Shown here piece by piece: positions 1 through 9,620 of a stretch of DNA of 64,000 nucleotides. This stretch comes from Micromonospora sp. RP3T (lineage in GTDB: Bacteria > Actinomycetota > Actinomycetes > Mycobacteriales > Micromonosporaceae): contig NZ_PYPS01000040.1 of assembly GCF_003027925.1 (NCBI RefSeq), forward strand, positions 1-64,000. The letters are read 5' to 3'. The notes beneath the pieces were generated by a model. That model made no database searches and was not told where the DNA came from. It saw only the letters and a program-made list of their open reading frames with translations. The position numbers and the translations under genes are program-made. The number at the start of each line of letters is the position of its first letter. The first letter of the stretch is position 1.

Positions 1-127
1 CCGGTGTTCGGGTTCTGCTTGGTCGCTGAACCAGATACCGGAGACCTCGCTACATCTCGAACACCGACACGCCAAGATCCTCACCCAACAGCTCAAGCCC
101 TCGCACGGACTTCGACACAGGCCCTAG

Positions 128-757
128 GCCGAGGCGTTGCTCGCCGCCGCCGCCAACATCGGCCCCCAGGCCGCCCGCACCGCCGCGATCGTCGCCCTGC
201 TGCTCCACACCGGGCTGCGCGTGGGAGAACTCGTCGGCGCCGACGTCGAGCAGTTCGGCCACTACCGCAACCACCGCGTCCTGCGGTTCACCGTCAAGGG
301 CGGCGGCCCGCACCTGGTCGCGTTGCCCGCTCCAGTCACCCGCCGCCTGGACGCCTACCTCGCCGGCCGGCCCGACGTGACCGAGTCCCGGGTGCCGGTG
401 CCGGCCGGGCAGGCCGGGGCTCGTCCGCGCCGGCCCCTGATGGCCACGGCCAGCGGCGCCCGTGTCGACCGGGGCGCGGTGTGGCGGCTGCTGCGGCGCC
501 TCGCCACCACCGCGAAGATCCCGGTCAAGATGAGCCCTCACGTGCTGCGCCACACCTGCGCCACCCTCGCCCGCGACGCCGGCGCCCGCCTCAAAGACGT
601 CCAGGAGCGGCTCGGGCACGCCGACGCCCGCACCACCCGCCGCTACGACCACGGCGGTAAGCGCCTTGACCGGGCCCCGGCCCGCACCCTCGCCGCGTAC
701 CTCACCGCCGCAGGCGACGAGCATTCCCCGGAATCAGCAGAGGCAGAGGCGCCATGA
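128..757 (+). pseudogene. Tyrosine recombinase (integrase), catalytic domain only
   Basis: C-terminal catalytic domain of a phage-integrase/Xer-type site-specific recombinase, which would cut and rejoin DNA through a tyrosine nucleophile. The visible catalytic set is complete: Arg in GLRVGEL, Lys in FTVKGGG, the H-x-x-R box in HVLRHTCA, the following His in LGHADA and the Tyr in RRYDH. The N-terminal core-binding domain is missing: a TAG stop at 125-127 lies in frame just before the typical domain start AEALLAAA, and nothing upstream in any frame resembles the missing half. A TTG at 137 could start a short catalytic-domain protein of about 206 residues, but I judge it a 5'-truncated relic. 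Its stop overlaps an ATG (ATGA) opening only a 17-codon frame. It fits a former mobile element at this edge. Confidence 0.75.
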
Positions 758-870
758 CCGCCAAGGCACGCACCCGGCACCGGCGGTGGTGTCGCCCGCG
801 GGGATGAGGCCGCGCCGTAGCGCCGGCTGTGCCCGGCGCGGCGGGACCGGGTAGTCCGACCGATGCGGCT

Positions 871-1722
871 ATGGTCCGCAGCATGGACGACGTGAGCAGC
901 TTGCATTCCTCGGTGACCACGTTCGCCGAGGAGCACGCCATCACCATGGTGCCTGCCGTGCCAGTGCAGGGCCAAGGCGGACCGGAGGTTCTGCTCGACG
1001 CAGAGTGCATCGACCTGCCGAGCTTCCTGAATCTCGCGCGTCAGATGGGTGCGCAGGCCCTGTACCTGGATGCCGACCCGTTCGACGTGGAACTGGACCT
1101 GGCGGACGTCGAGCTGCCGCAGCATGTGCTTGCCCGCCGGGGGCAGCTCTACTCCGTCCAAGTGGCGTTTGTCGCGGGCGGCGTCGTGCACTACTGGGAG
1201 CACACCGCCGCCTGGTACACCGAGTGGGAAGACCTCATCGACGCCAACAGAGCCGCTGCCCGCGATAAGCTGGACGCCGACGACGATCGGCCGCGCTGGC
1301 TGAGCGAGGGCGAGAGCGAAGCGCTCGCGGCACCCGCCGTGGAGGCCCTGCTCGCGACGCCGGAGTTCCGCGCTGAGAAGCCCGGCGGCGGACGGTACCG
1401 GTTCGCGCAGCGCCACATCCCCGACGGCACGGACGAGCGGGTCACCAGCACGGTTGTGCGGCTGGCCTGCGACCGCGCCGACGACCTAACCCGGCAGCGG
1501 TACGCCGACATCGATGACCACTACGACCAGCTCGCCGCGAGCCTCCTCACCGACCCGGCCTTCAAACGAGCCGGATCGGCCGCAGCCCGTAAACAGGCCG
1601 CCGAGCGCTTCCTCGCCGCCTGGGCCGATGGCTGGGTGCCGCCCACCGTCCCCCGTGACGAGCTCTACGCCCGCGCCCAACGGCTGGCCAAGAACCGCAC
1701 TCCCGCCCCAGCCCTGTACTAA
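871..1722 (+). CDS. Hypothetical protein of unknown function
   Basis: Acidic soluble-looking protein of about 283 residues with no family I recognise. No signal peptide or membrane segment is visible. The N-terminal half is rich in hydrophobic/acidic beta-type stretches (ALYLDADPFDVELDLADVEL), and the C-terminal half is helical and Ala/Arg rich. Codon use is typical of the window, which supports a real gene. The start is uncertain: ATG 871 and ATG 883 are both possible, as is GTG 829, and none has a convincing Shine-Dalgarno, so a leaderless transcript is possible. It lies between a truncated integrase and an IS relic, so it may be cargo of an old mobile element. Function cannot be assigned. 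Confidence 0.6.
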   Translation: MVRSMDDVSSLHSSVTTFAEEHAITMVPAVPVQGQGGPEVLLDAECIDLPSFLNLARQMGAQALYLDADPFDVELDLADVELPQHVLARRGQLYSVQVAFVAGGVVHYWEHTAAWYTEWEDLIDANRAAARDKLDADDDRPRWLSEGESEALAAPAVEALLATPEFRAEKPGGGRYRFAQRHIPDGTDERVTSTVVRLACDRADDLTRQRYADIDDHYDQLAASLLTDPAFKRAGSAAARKQAAERFLAAWADGWVPPTVPRDELYARAQRLAKNRTPAPALY

Positions 1723-1728
1723 GAACTC

Positions 1729-1920
1729 CTAACTCTGGGGGCGTTGGAGTTGGCGCCAGCAGATGAGGGAGCAGGCGAGGCTGAGGAAGGCTTCGTGGAT
1801 GTCGTCGCGGAATTTCCAGCGGATGCGTAGGCGGCGGAACCAGTGCAGCCAGGCGATGGTGCGTTCCACGACCCAGCGTGTGGTGCCCAGACCGGAGCCG
1901 TGGAGTGTGGCGGTCGTCGC
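1729..1920 (-). pseudogene. IS5-family transposase, C-terminal fragment
   Basis: Read on the minus strand the segment gives GSGLGTTRWVVERTIAWLHW followed by FRRLRIRWKFRDDIHEAFL, then a CALICWR-like end and a TAG stop at 1729-1731. This is the typical C-terminus of IS5-type (IS1647/IS112-like) DDE transposases, with the catalytic Glu in VVER. Upstream of about 1920 the reading frame loses similarity and no DDE N-terminal part follows, so the element is truncated and inactive. No terminal inverted repeats were found. Confidence 0.8.
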
Positions 1921-1935
1921 GGGGGGCGGGCTTGC

Positions 1936-2684
1936 GGTCGGGGCGGGGCGTCACCGTCGGCACGCGGGTGCCGTAGCGGCTCAACGGAGTCGCGGCACCG
2001 TTGGATGTGGTCATCTGGGTTCCTCCTTTGGTTGAGGCGCGCGGAGATGGCCGGCCCATCGGGTACATGGGTCGACGCACGGACGAACAGGGGGATGGGT
2101 GCAGTAGGGGGCGTTGCTGGTGAAGCGAGATGGTGCGGGTGGTGCGGTACGACCTCGGGGTCGCCGCGCGGCGCAGGGCGCCCACCAGCCGAAGGCGGGT
2201 GGACGCAGCGCACCGTGAGGTGGGGCAATCGGTCCTCGAGGCGGGACCGGACTGGTGGAGCGATATGGGGGTGTAGGTGGTACCGGTGAAAGGAGCGGCC
2301 GGACCTGTCAGCGCCGAGCGCCACCATGATCGTCAGCAGTGCAGTTGACCTTCCCTGTCAGGCGACCGTGAGGTTTCGGGTCGGCGTACAGCGGGACTGT
2401 GAGGGCGCTGACGGGGCGCCCTGACGCCTCCCGCGTTGGCCGGTAGTCAGCATGGTGTCCCCCGGTGGGAGCGATGGAACGATGATCACCGGCAACGCGA
2501 GATGCGCGCTTGCTGCCCACTGCTGGGCCAGCACGCCCGCAACCACATGCTGTTCAATCGCCGCCGGTCACTGCGCTCGATCACTACTTGTTAGGCTGGT
2601 GTTGCTGATAGTCAGTCATCCGAGTGGATCGCGGACGGTCAGTCCGGCGTCAGCTACCCGCAGGACGACAGGAAGTGGAGTGAA
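1936..2684. other. Intergenic stretch, nothing recognised
   Basis: About 750 bases between the IS5 relic and the Trypco1 gene. Short open frames occur on both strands, but none has a convincing start, ribosome site or recognisable product. The promoter for the Trypco1/trypsin-STAND pair probably lies in the last 100 bases; no consensus could be called with confidence. Confidence 0.4.
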
Positions 2685-3017
2685 ATGGTCGAATTCCTGG
2701 CGGTTCCGCTGAAAGAAGGCGGAACGGTGCTCGTGGAGATCGACGAGGTGGAAGGCCGCTCCGGCGTGGTGAAAGCGGGGCGTCCCGGCGAGATGCTGAC
2801 GCGAGCCGCGCAAAGCATGGAGGCCGCCTTGCAGCCGGTGACAGCTGCAGCCCGCGCCGCGCTCGAGGAGCTGCGCACCGTCGAGCCTGACGAGGTCACT
2901 GTGGAGTTCGGCGTGCAGTTCCGCGCCGAGCTCGGCGCGGTGATAGCGCGGTCGAGCGGAGAGTGCAACTTCAAGGTGACCATGCGCTGGAGTGCCCCTA
3001 CCGATCGGACCGACTGA
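2685..3017 (+). CDS. Trypsin-co-occurring domain 1 (Trypco1/CU044_2847 family) protein
   Basis: A 110-residue soluble protein with the pattern of the CU044_2847/Trypco1 family: an N-terminal beta-rich part (FLAVPLKEGGTVLVEIDE), a central helix, and the conserved C-terminal block ELRTVEPDEVTVEFGVQF followed by beta strands ending NFKVTMRW. The family takes its name from its association with trypsin-like proteases in NTP-dependent bacterial conflict systems, and here it sits 5 bases upstream of exactly such a protein. ATG 2685 follows a purine-rich GGAAGTGGAG ribosome site. It is probably a small adaptor or regulatory partner of the protease-NTPase; its biochemical role is not known to me. Confidence 0.85.
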   Translation: MVEFLAVPLKEGGTVLVEIDEVEGRSGVVKAGRPGEMLTRAAQSMEAALQPVTAAARAALEELRTVEPDEVTVEFGVQFRAELGAVIARSSGECNFKVTMRWSAPTDRTD

Positions 3018-3022
3018 CTCCG

Positions 3023-6000
3023 ATGGAGAATCCGGAGGGCGCCGACGCCGGCGGGCGACCGGAAAGAGTCACCGCGTCGGTGGAGTTCGTCCACGGAGTC
3101 GTCCAGATCCTGGATGACGACGGCCGAACGGCCGGCGCCGGGTTCCTGATCGCCGACAGGCTGCTCGTCACCTGTGCCCACGTGCTCGCCGGCGGCGCGA
3201 GCACGGCACCGAACACACCGGTGCTGGTCCGCTTCCCCCAACTGAACGACGAGCCACGGCGGGCTTGGGTATCGGTGCCGCACTGGCGGAGGCCCGGCGC
3301 GGGTGATGTCGCGTTCTTGCAGATGGCCGACCCGGCGCCGGTCACGGCCCAACCGCTGCCACTGGGCGCCGCCGGCTCGGGCCGGCGTCCGGTGAAGACC
3401 TATGGCTTCCCCACCACCGCACCAGACCAGGGACAGTTCGGGTACGCGGTGACCGGTGACCGGATCCGCGGCGACAACGACGTCGAGCTGCTGCAATTGA
3501 CCGACTGCACGGAGGTGACCGAGGGGTTCAGCGGAGCGCCGGTGGTCGATGAGCGAACCGGCCTGGTGATCGGGATGGTGGACTCCATCGCCAGCCCGGA
3601 CCGGCACGGTCGTGGACGTTCCACCTGCTACGTCACCCCCACAGAGACCCTGCGGGCGATCCACCCGGACCTACGGCTGTCGCAGATCTGCCCCTACCCG
3701 GGATTGCGGGCCTTCACCACCGAGGACGCGGCGTGGTTCCACGGCCGGGAACACGCGGTCGCCGCAGTGCTGGCCAGCATCGACCGGCATCCCCCGTTCG
3801 TCGCCCTGCTCGGGCCGTCGGGCAGCGGCAAATCCTCACTGGTGCGCGCCGGTGTGCGACCGGCATTGGGCCGGGCGGAGCTGCCCGGCAGCGACCGCTG
3901 GTACTGGGTGATCGCCCGACCCGGCCAGGACCCATACGTGAACCTGACTCAGGCCGGACTGCCGAACGCCGAGGCCGGGCTGGCGTCGGCGGTACGCCAG
4001 TGGCGGGACCGCAATCCGGACGCGGGGCGACTGGTACTAGTCCTTGATCAGTTCGAGGAACTGTTGCTCGCCACCGCCGAGGAGCCCCACGACCGACTGC
4101 TGCGGGAGCTCGTGGAGCTACCCGACCGGGAACCGGCCGTGACCGTGTTGTTGACCCTCCGCGACGACTTCTACAGCCGGCTCGCCGCCGCCGCTCCCGA
4201 GATGATGACCCTGGTGGAGCGAGGGCTGGTAAACGTGCCAGCCCGAGTGGAGGCGGTCGATCTCGCCGCCATCGTCGAACAGCCGGCCCAGGCCGTCGGA
4301 CTGACACTGGAGCCCGGCCTGACCGAGCGGATCGCCCGCGACGCCGCGCGGGTCACCGAGCCGTCGACCGCGGTCGGGAGCGCACCGACCACGGTCCTGC
4401 CGCTGCTGTCCTCGTCGTTGGCCGAACTGTGGCGCCGCCGGGAAAACGGCAGGCTCACCCACGCCGCGTACGACCGGATCGGCGGTGTGACCGGCTGGTT
4501 GGACCGATGGTGCGACCAGGCGTACGCGGACGCCTGCGCGACCCTACCCGCACACCGGACGCCGATGGCCCGCCAGATCATCACCGCCCTCGTCCGCCCC
4601 GGTGACGAGGCCACCGGAGTGCCCGCCACCCGGCAACGGCGCACCCTCGACGAGCTGCGCGCCGCCACCCAGGGACCCAACAGTCCGGAAGCCACCGCGG
4701 TGGTGGCCGTACTCGCCGATCGTCGCCTGGTCACCACCGGCCGGGATCCCGTCACCGGCGCACCGGTCGTGGAACTCGCCCACGAGGCCCTGATCCACCA
4801 GTGGGCCGCGCTGCGCCACTGGCTCGCCGACGACCACGAATTCCTCACCTGGCGACGAGGTGCGGAGGCTGCCCATGCGCAGTGGCAGGCCAGCACGAAG
4901 GGCCGTCCCGGTCCGGACCCGGAGTTGCTGCTGCACGGCACCGCATTGGCCGCCGCCGTGGACTGGGTCGATCGCCGGGCGGAGGCCACCCCACCGGACC
5001 TGGCCGAGTACGTCCGGCTCAGCGCCACGGCCCAGCAGGACCGACTGCGGCGAGAGCGCCGCCGCGTCGCCGCACTGGCCGGTCTGCTCGTCCTCGCGGT
5101 GCTGCTCGGCGCGTTCGCCTTCGTGCAGCGACAGGAAGCGCGGCACCAGGCGGCGCAGGCCGTAGCGCAGGCGCGTCGGGCGGACGCCCGTCGCCTGGCC
5201 GTCGAGGCGGGCGCGCTGGCCGACCGGCAGCCCGACCTGGCGATGCTGCTCGCGTTGGAAGGGCTGGGTATGGACCCCGGCCCGGACGCTTGGTCGGGCC
5301 TTGCGTCCCTGCTGTCCCGCCCGGTTGCGCCGTCCCGGGTGCTGTACGGCCACCGGGCCACCGTCGCGGGCGTCGCTGTCAGTCCGGACGGAACCCTGCT
5401 GGCCAGCGTGGAAGAGACCACTCTTTTCCGGTCCGGTGACGTGCGGCTGTGGGACCTGCGCACCGGGCAACAGGTGAAGGTCCTCTCCGATGGGCCGACC
5501 AGCCAAGCAGTAACCTTCAGCCCGAACGGCCGATTCCTCGCCACCAGCGGTTCGGACGGCATCGCGCTGTGGGACCTGAGCCTCGACTCACCGACGGCGC
5601 ATCGGCTGACCTCCCGCAAGCTGTTCCTCGGCGCGGTGGCATTCAGCCCCGACGGCCGACTGCTCGCCGGTTTTGACGACAAGGGTGGGATTCAACTCTG
5701 GGACGTGGCCAGCCGCCAGCCGTCCGGGGGACGACTCCACGCGAGATCGGGCAACCTCGTCGACCTGACCTTCAGCCCGGACGGCCGGTGGCTTGTCAGC
5801 AGCAGCGAGATGGGCATTGTGGACTACTACGACGTGTCCACCCGCCGGATCATCGACCGGCTGCGCATCGTGCAGGGTGCGCTCGCGGTGGCGTTCAGCC
5901 CCGATGGGAAGCTCCTCGCCGTCGGTGGCGAGGAGGGTGTGGTGCATCTGTTCTCCTCCGATCGGCGGCAGACCGGTGCAATTCGGCTCGCCGCCCCGAT

Positions 6001-7330
6001 CCGTGACCTGGTGTTCCGGCCCGGACGGCCGGGCCTGGTGACCGCTGACTCTCGGGGCGTGGTGCAGGAGTGGGATCCGACGACCCGGCAGCAGTCCGGA
6101 CCAGACCTGGTCGGGCATGTCGGCAGCGTCGAGACGTTGGCGGTCAGCCGGGACGGCTCACTGTTGGTCTCGGCCGGAGAGGATCAGCAGGTCCGGCTCT
6201 GGAGCCTCACGGTCCGGCAGGCCTTGGGGGCCGCCATCAAGGTGGACGCCCGTCGAGTGAACGAGGTCGCATTCAGCCCCGACGGTACGCGGCTGGCCAC
6301 AGCTGGATTCGACGGCAGCATCCGGCTTTGGGTGGTGGCCAACCGGCGGCAGGTCGCCGGCCCCTGGAGCCCCGACGGAAAAGTCTTGGATCCGAACGAC
6401 GTGATCAGCGGAAATGCACCTCGCCAGGTGGTGTTCGATCCGGATGGACGATCGCTGACGAGCCGAACCAGCAGTGCGATTTACCGGTGGGAGATCCCTT
6501 CCGGGAGACTCCTCGACACCCGTCCGGTGCCCGGCTCCATCGACACGCTTGTGCAGCTCGCCCCGGACGGCGAGCGGTACGCACTCAGGCCCGAAGACGG
6601 TGAGATCACGGTGCGGGAAATGACCACCGGCCAACCCGTCGGACCGGCGCAATCCGGCAAGCGCGTGTCCTCGATGGTGTTCCGATCCGACGGGCGTCAA
6701 GTCGCCACCGATGGTGAAAACCTCGGCCAGGTGAGGGTTTGGGACGTGACCAGCGGCGAAGAGATCGCCCAGGGACAGATCGCCGGCGATGACCCGGGCG
6801 GTTTCAACACCGAAGGTGCTCGAGCCTTGGCGATCAGCTCGACCGGCGACACGCTGCTGACCGTGGCCGATCCCTGGGGCACTGGGGCTCGGGTCTGGCG
6901 CCGCTCCGGCACCAAACTGCGCGATCACCGGCTACCTGACGAGGCTTCGGTCACTGCGGCGGCGTTCAGCCCGAACGGCCGGCTCTTCGCCACCGGCGGG
7001 CAAGACCGGTCGGTCATCTTTTGGGACGTCGACACCGCCGAGCCGGTTTCCGACCCGCTCACCCCACACCTGAGTGGAGTGACCGCCGTCGCCTTCAGCC
7101 CGGACGGCGAGCTGCTGGCCAGCGCCTCTGACGACGGCACCGTCCGACTCTGGGCCACCCCGGGCACCTGGATACGCCACGCTTGCGAGCTGGCCGGTCG
7201 GAACCTCAGCCGCGACGAGTGGAACCGCTACCTCGCCGGCCGACCGTATGTGCGCACGTGCGCGAAGCAAGCGGCCGGCTACGGAGCCGACGCGAAGGCC
7301 CCTGTCGCCACGTACCCGCCACCGTCATAG
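3023..7330 (+). CDS. Trypsin-like protease - STAND NTPase - WD40 protein
   Basis: A 1,435-residue multidomain protein. Residues ~20-215 are a trypsin-fold serine protease with the triad visible: His53 in TCAHVL, Asp95 in GAGDVAF and Ser170 in EGFSGAPVV (SGAP instead of the commoner SGGP). Residues ~225-660 are an nSTAND1-type NTPase with P-loop GPSGSGKSS (264-272) and Walker B LVLVLDQFEEL (~336-346). One membrane helix follows (~684-706, AALAGLLVLAVLLGAFAFV), then from ~770 a WD40 propeller with repeated SPDG...L(W)D motifs to the C-terminus. The family logic is that the propeller or NTPase senses a trigger and oligomerisation activates the protease; that is inference here. ATG 3023, five bases after the Trypco1 stop, is preferred over an upstream GTG because it fits the operon. 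Confidence 0.9.
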   Translation: MENPEGADAGGRPERVTASVEFVHGVVQILDDDGRTAGAGFLIADRLLVTCAHVLAGGASTAPNTPVLVRFPQLNDEPRRAWVSVPHWRRPGAGDVAFLQMADPAPVTAQPLPLGAAGSGRRPVKTYGFPTTAPDQGQFGYAVTGDRIRGDNDVELLQLTDCTEVTEGFSGAPVVDERTGLVIGMVDSIASPDRHGRGRSTCYVTPTETLRAIHPDLRLSQICPYPGLRAFTTEDAAWFHGREHAVAAVLASIDRHPPFVALLGPSGSGKSSLVRAGVRPALGRAELPGSDRWYWVIARPGQDPYVNLTQAGLPNAEAGLASAVRQWRDRNPDAGRLVLVLDQFEELLLATAEEPHDRLLRELVELPDREPAVTVLLTLRDDFYSRLAAAAPEMMTLVERGLVNVPARVEAVDLAAIVEQPAQAVGLTLEPGLTERIARDAARVTEPSTAVGSAPTTVLPLLSSSLAELWRRRENGRLTHAAYDRIGGVTGWLDRWCDQAYADACATLPAHRTPMARQIITALVRPGDEATGVPATRQRRTLDELRAATQGPNSPEATAVVAVLADRRLVTTGRDPVTGAPVVELAHEALIHQWAALRHWLADDHEFLTWRRGAEAAHAQWQASTKGRPGPDPELLLHGTALAAAVDWVDRRAEATPPDLAEYVRLSATAQQDRLRRERRRVAALAGLLVLAVLLGAFAFVQRQEARHQAAQAVAQARRADARRLAVEAGALADRQPDLAMLLALEGLGMDPGPDAWSGLASLLSRPVAPSRVLYGHRATVAGVAVSPDGTLLASVEETTLFRSGDVRLWDLRTGQQVKVLSDGPTSQAVTFSPNGRFLATSGSDGIALWDLSLDSPTAHRLTSRKLFLGAVAFSPDGRLLAGFDDKGGIQLWDVASRQPSGGRLHARSGNLVDLTFSPDGRWLVSSSEMGIVDYYDVSTRRIIDRLRIVQGALAVAFSPDGKLLAVGGEEGVVHLFSSDRRQTGAIRLAAPIRDLVFRPGRPGLVTADSRGVVQEWDPTTRQQSGPDLVGHVGSVETLAVSRDGSLLVSAGEDQQVRLWSLTVRQALGAAIKVDARRVNEVAFSPDGTRLATAGFDGSIRLWVVANRRQVAGPWSPDGKVLDPNDVISGNAPRQVVFDPDGRSLTSRTSSAIYRWEIPSGRLLDTRPVPGSIDTLVQLAPDGERYALRPEDGEITVREMTTGQPVGPAQSGKRVSSMVFRSDGRQVATDGENLGQVRVWDVTSGEEIAQGQIAGDDPGGFNTEGARALAISSTGDTLLTVADPWGTGARVWRRSGTKLRDHRLPDEASVTAAAFSPNGRLFATGGQDRSVIFWDVDTAEPVSDPLTPHLSGVTAVAFSPDGELLASASDDGTVRLWATPGTWIRHACELAGRNLSRDEWNRYLAGRPYVRTCAKQAAGYGADAKAPVATYPPPS

Positions 7331-7602
7331 ACGGGTCGCCAACGCCCACGAGAAACACCATGCTCCGCAGTACGCCCTGATGGCTCGCTGATCCCCGCGT
7401 GGGCTCCGCGGGACATGGCTGTACGCGCCGCCGTCACCCCGGCCATGACCGGCAGACGGCTGCCTCGCCACGACGGACGGGGACGTTAGAGCTGAAGGCC
7501 CGGGCCGCTGGGATCGGTGTCGGGGAAGCGGTGCGGGTTAAGTTGCCGCGAGGCGCGTGGTGCAGGGCGCTGTGGCCGCCCAGGATGTGCTTACCTTCTG
7601 GT

Positions 7603-8001
7603 GTGCCGCACCCGATCATGTTTGACGAGGCGGACCCGCTCCTGGGCCGGCTGCGGACGCTCGCCCTGGCCTTCCCCGACGCGGCCGAGAAGGTCTCCCA
7701 TGGGCGTCCCGCCTTCTACACCACCAAAGTCTTCGCCTACTACGGGGGATCGGTGAAGGTCGACGGCGTCTATCAACAGCACGGACAGTCGGTGATCGTG
7801 CTGGTCGACCCCGAAGAGCGCACGGCGCTGCTGGCAGAAGACAGTTGCTTCGTGCCGGCCTACCTAGGGGCCTATGGGTGGGTCGGTGTGGACCTCACCG
7901 AGGACATCGGCTGGGATGAGGTCGGCGAGCTACTCGACGCCAGCTACCGACGTACGGCCGGGGCACGCAGGATCGCGCTGCTTGACTCCCGACGGCCCTG
8001 A
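7603..8001 (+). CDS. MmcQ/YjbR-family protein
   Basis: A 132-residue protein of the MmcQ/YjbR-like fold (double-wing motif, CyaY-like), with the typical order RTLALAFPDAAEKVSHGRPAF, then the GVYQQHGQSVIVLVDPEER strand pair, a FVPAYLGAYGWVGVDL block and a C-terminal helix WDEVGELLDASYRRTA. These proteins are small cytoplasmic proteins of unclear function, sometimes annotated as DNA-binding. GTG 7603 or ATG 7618 may be the start; neither has a strong ribosome site. It stands alone between a STAND operon and a gene-poor stretch. Confidence 0.8.
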   Translation: MPHPIMFDEADPLLGRLRTLALAFPDAAEKVSHGRPAFYTTKVFAYYGGSVKVDGVYQQHGQSVIVLVDPEERTALLAEDSCFVPAYLGAYGWVGVDLTEDIGWDEVGELLDASYRRTAGARRIALLDSRRP

Positions 8002-8748
8002 GCACCCCGCAGTTGCTCGGCAACCAGTCTCAGTCGAGGATGCCGACGACAGCGTCAGCCCGCACCAGGCCTCTCATAGGCTGGGTCCGGTCCCGTCGCC
8101 CTGATCGCCCCTGATCCGGTGCACGCTCATGCCGCTGATAAGACGCGGCATTCCAGAGCACGTCCGGTAGACGAGCGGGCCGCGGAATCGGGTCGGGAGC
8201 GACTGAGCCACACGGCCCTGACCGGCGCTGACGCCAGCCAGGGCCGCTCGGGTAAACGGCCGTGATCTATGACGGACGACCAGCGGGACGGCGCATTCAG
8301 CCCGGCTGCAGCAACCCGGTCACGGGCCCGGATCGGGGGAGCAGGTTGGGAGCAGCAGGGTGCACTGAACGACCGTTCCTACCCCCGTCCGGTCCTGCAG
8401 GGTGATCGGCATGCCCGGCAGCAGGTGACGCCAGCGGGCTGGAGACAGTGGACCCAGGCGGACTGCGGTGCGGGTGACGGGCGAGAACCCGAGCGTCCCG
8501 CCGGACGTGGTCGAAACGCTGCTGCGCCACCCCGACCCGTCGGTCCGGCAGGGATTCGCGGTTTCAGGGGTTGGGCCGCTGCTGTTCTGTGGTGGATGGG
8601 CTGCGGTTGCGGCACGGTCGAGCGATGGACGTCCGGGTCCGATCGGTTGATCGGCCTGGAGGGCGGTGCTGGCGTTGCCGCTGGTCCCGTTCTCCAGGTC
8701 GCTCGCCGAACCAGTCGTGCGCGTCTCCGCACAACGGGTTCTCCTTCT
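8002..8748. other. Gene-poor stretch with a possible LRV-repeat scrap
   Basis: About 750 bases without a convincing gene. On the plus strand around 8480-8555 the frame reads ENPSVPPDVVETLLRHPDPS followed by VRQGFAVSG, which matches one unit of leucine-rich-variant (LRV) repeat proteins, but nothing before or after continues it. It is probably a scrap of a deleted gene or chance similarity. Confidence 0.3.
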
Positions 8749-9618
8749 CTAGCCGGAGCCGCGCCTGAGGACGGCCCTGGCGGTGATGGCGGCGGCCGCG
8801 CGGAGTTCGCGGAGTTGCAGCGCGCGGTCCTGCACTGGTGCTGCGGTGGCTGCCTGCACGGCACTGGCCGCTCTCGCGATTGCCGCCCCCAGCCCGGCAA
8901 CCTGCTGGCATCTGGCGTCGGTCGTGGCGATCTCCCGCTCCTGCGGGGCTGGCAGACCCACGGCTGTCGCGCGGGCGTCGGTGAGCTGCACGGCCGGGTG
9001 ACCGCGGTCGCGCATGCATGCTGACCATCTGCTCTGGGCCGCGCCGACGGCCGGATCGCCCTGCACCGTCCGCACCAGCGCTGTGGTATCTGCGTTTACC
9101 TGCATGTACGTCCGGTCCCAGCGGTTGCCGACCACCTGTATGTGCGCCTGGTAGGCGCAGGCATCGGATCGGTAGGTGAAGACACCGCCGTCATCCAGCA
9201 CGATGTCGAGCCGGTTGCGGTCGGTGCCGAGCAGCGCCTGATACCAGCGATCGCGTTCGCTCGGTGGCATTCGGTTCACGAAGTCGGCGTTCGGATCAGG
9301 GTTCTTGCGGCGCGCCGCGGCGTCGGCGATTCCGTATCCGAATGCGCGAGCGTCGGCAACCGCGAGTAGGCCGTAGGGGTTATCAGGGACCGGGCCGATG
9401 ACCACCAACCGGCTCAGGTACGCCAGCCCGCGGCCCGCCATGCAGTCCGCCACGAGCCGGTCCTCGGCGCTTGCCAGGAGTGCCTGCTCGTCGGCGGTGA
9501 CATGTCCGGCACCGCCGAACGGGTACCCGATGGGAGGGGGTGTGGGGTGGGGAGACGCGACGCATCCCCCCACCAGCAGCAGCCCCAGCAAGGATGTGAG
9601 CGTTCCTCGCCGGAACAT
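8749..9618 (-). CDS. Putative lipoprotein, function unknown
   Basis: A 289-residue exported protein with a lipoprotein signal (residues 1-19, LLGLLLVGGC, lipidated Cys19), so it should be anchored to the outer face of the cytoplasmic membrane. A Pro-rich linker follows, then a helical body with Cys-containing motifs (VADCMAGRGL, RSDACAYQAH, WSACMRDRG) seen in many actinobacterial lipoproteins that tend to sit near peptide exporters; no enzymatic motif is visible. Its ATG lies 2 bases after the stop of the I36-like gene (TGA-AC-ATG), so the two are translationally coupled. The shared secretion and tight coupling suggest a joint extracellular role. Confidence 0.75.
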   Translation of the reverse strand: MFRRGTLTSLLGLLLVGGCVASPHPTPPPIGYPFGGAGHVTADEQALLASAEDRLVADCMAGRGLAYLSRLVVIGPVPDNPYGLLAVADARAFGYGIADAAARRKNPDPNADFVNRMPPSERDRWYQALLGTDRNRLDIVLDDGGVFTYRSDACAYQAHIQVVGNRWDRTYMQVNADTTALVRTVQGDPAVGAAQSRWSACMRDRGHPAVQLTDARATAVGLPAPQEREIATTDARCQQVAGLGAAIARAASAVQAATAAPVQDRALQLRELRAAAAITARAVLRRGSG

Positions 9619-9620
9619 GT

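Noticed and set aside
7331-7602. Possible gene start of the MmcQ/YjbR protein further upstream (7399)
   Set aside because: The added ~68 residues have no family similarity and a GTG at 7603 gives the normal family length.
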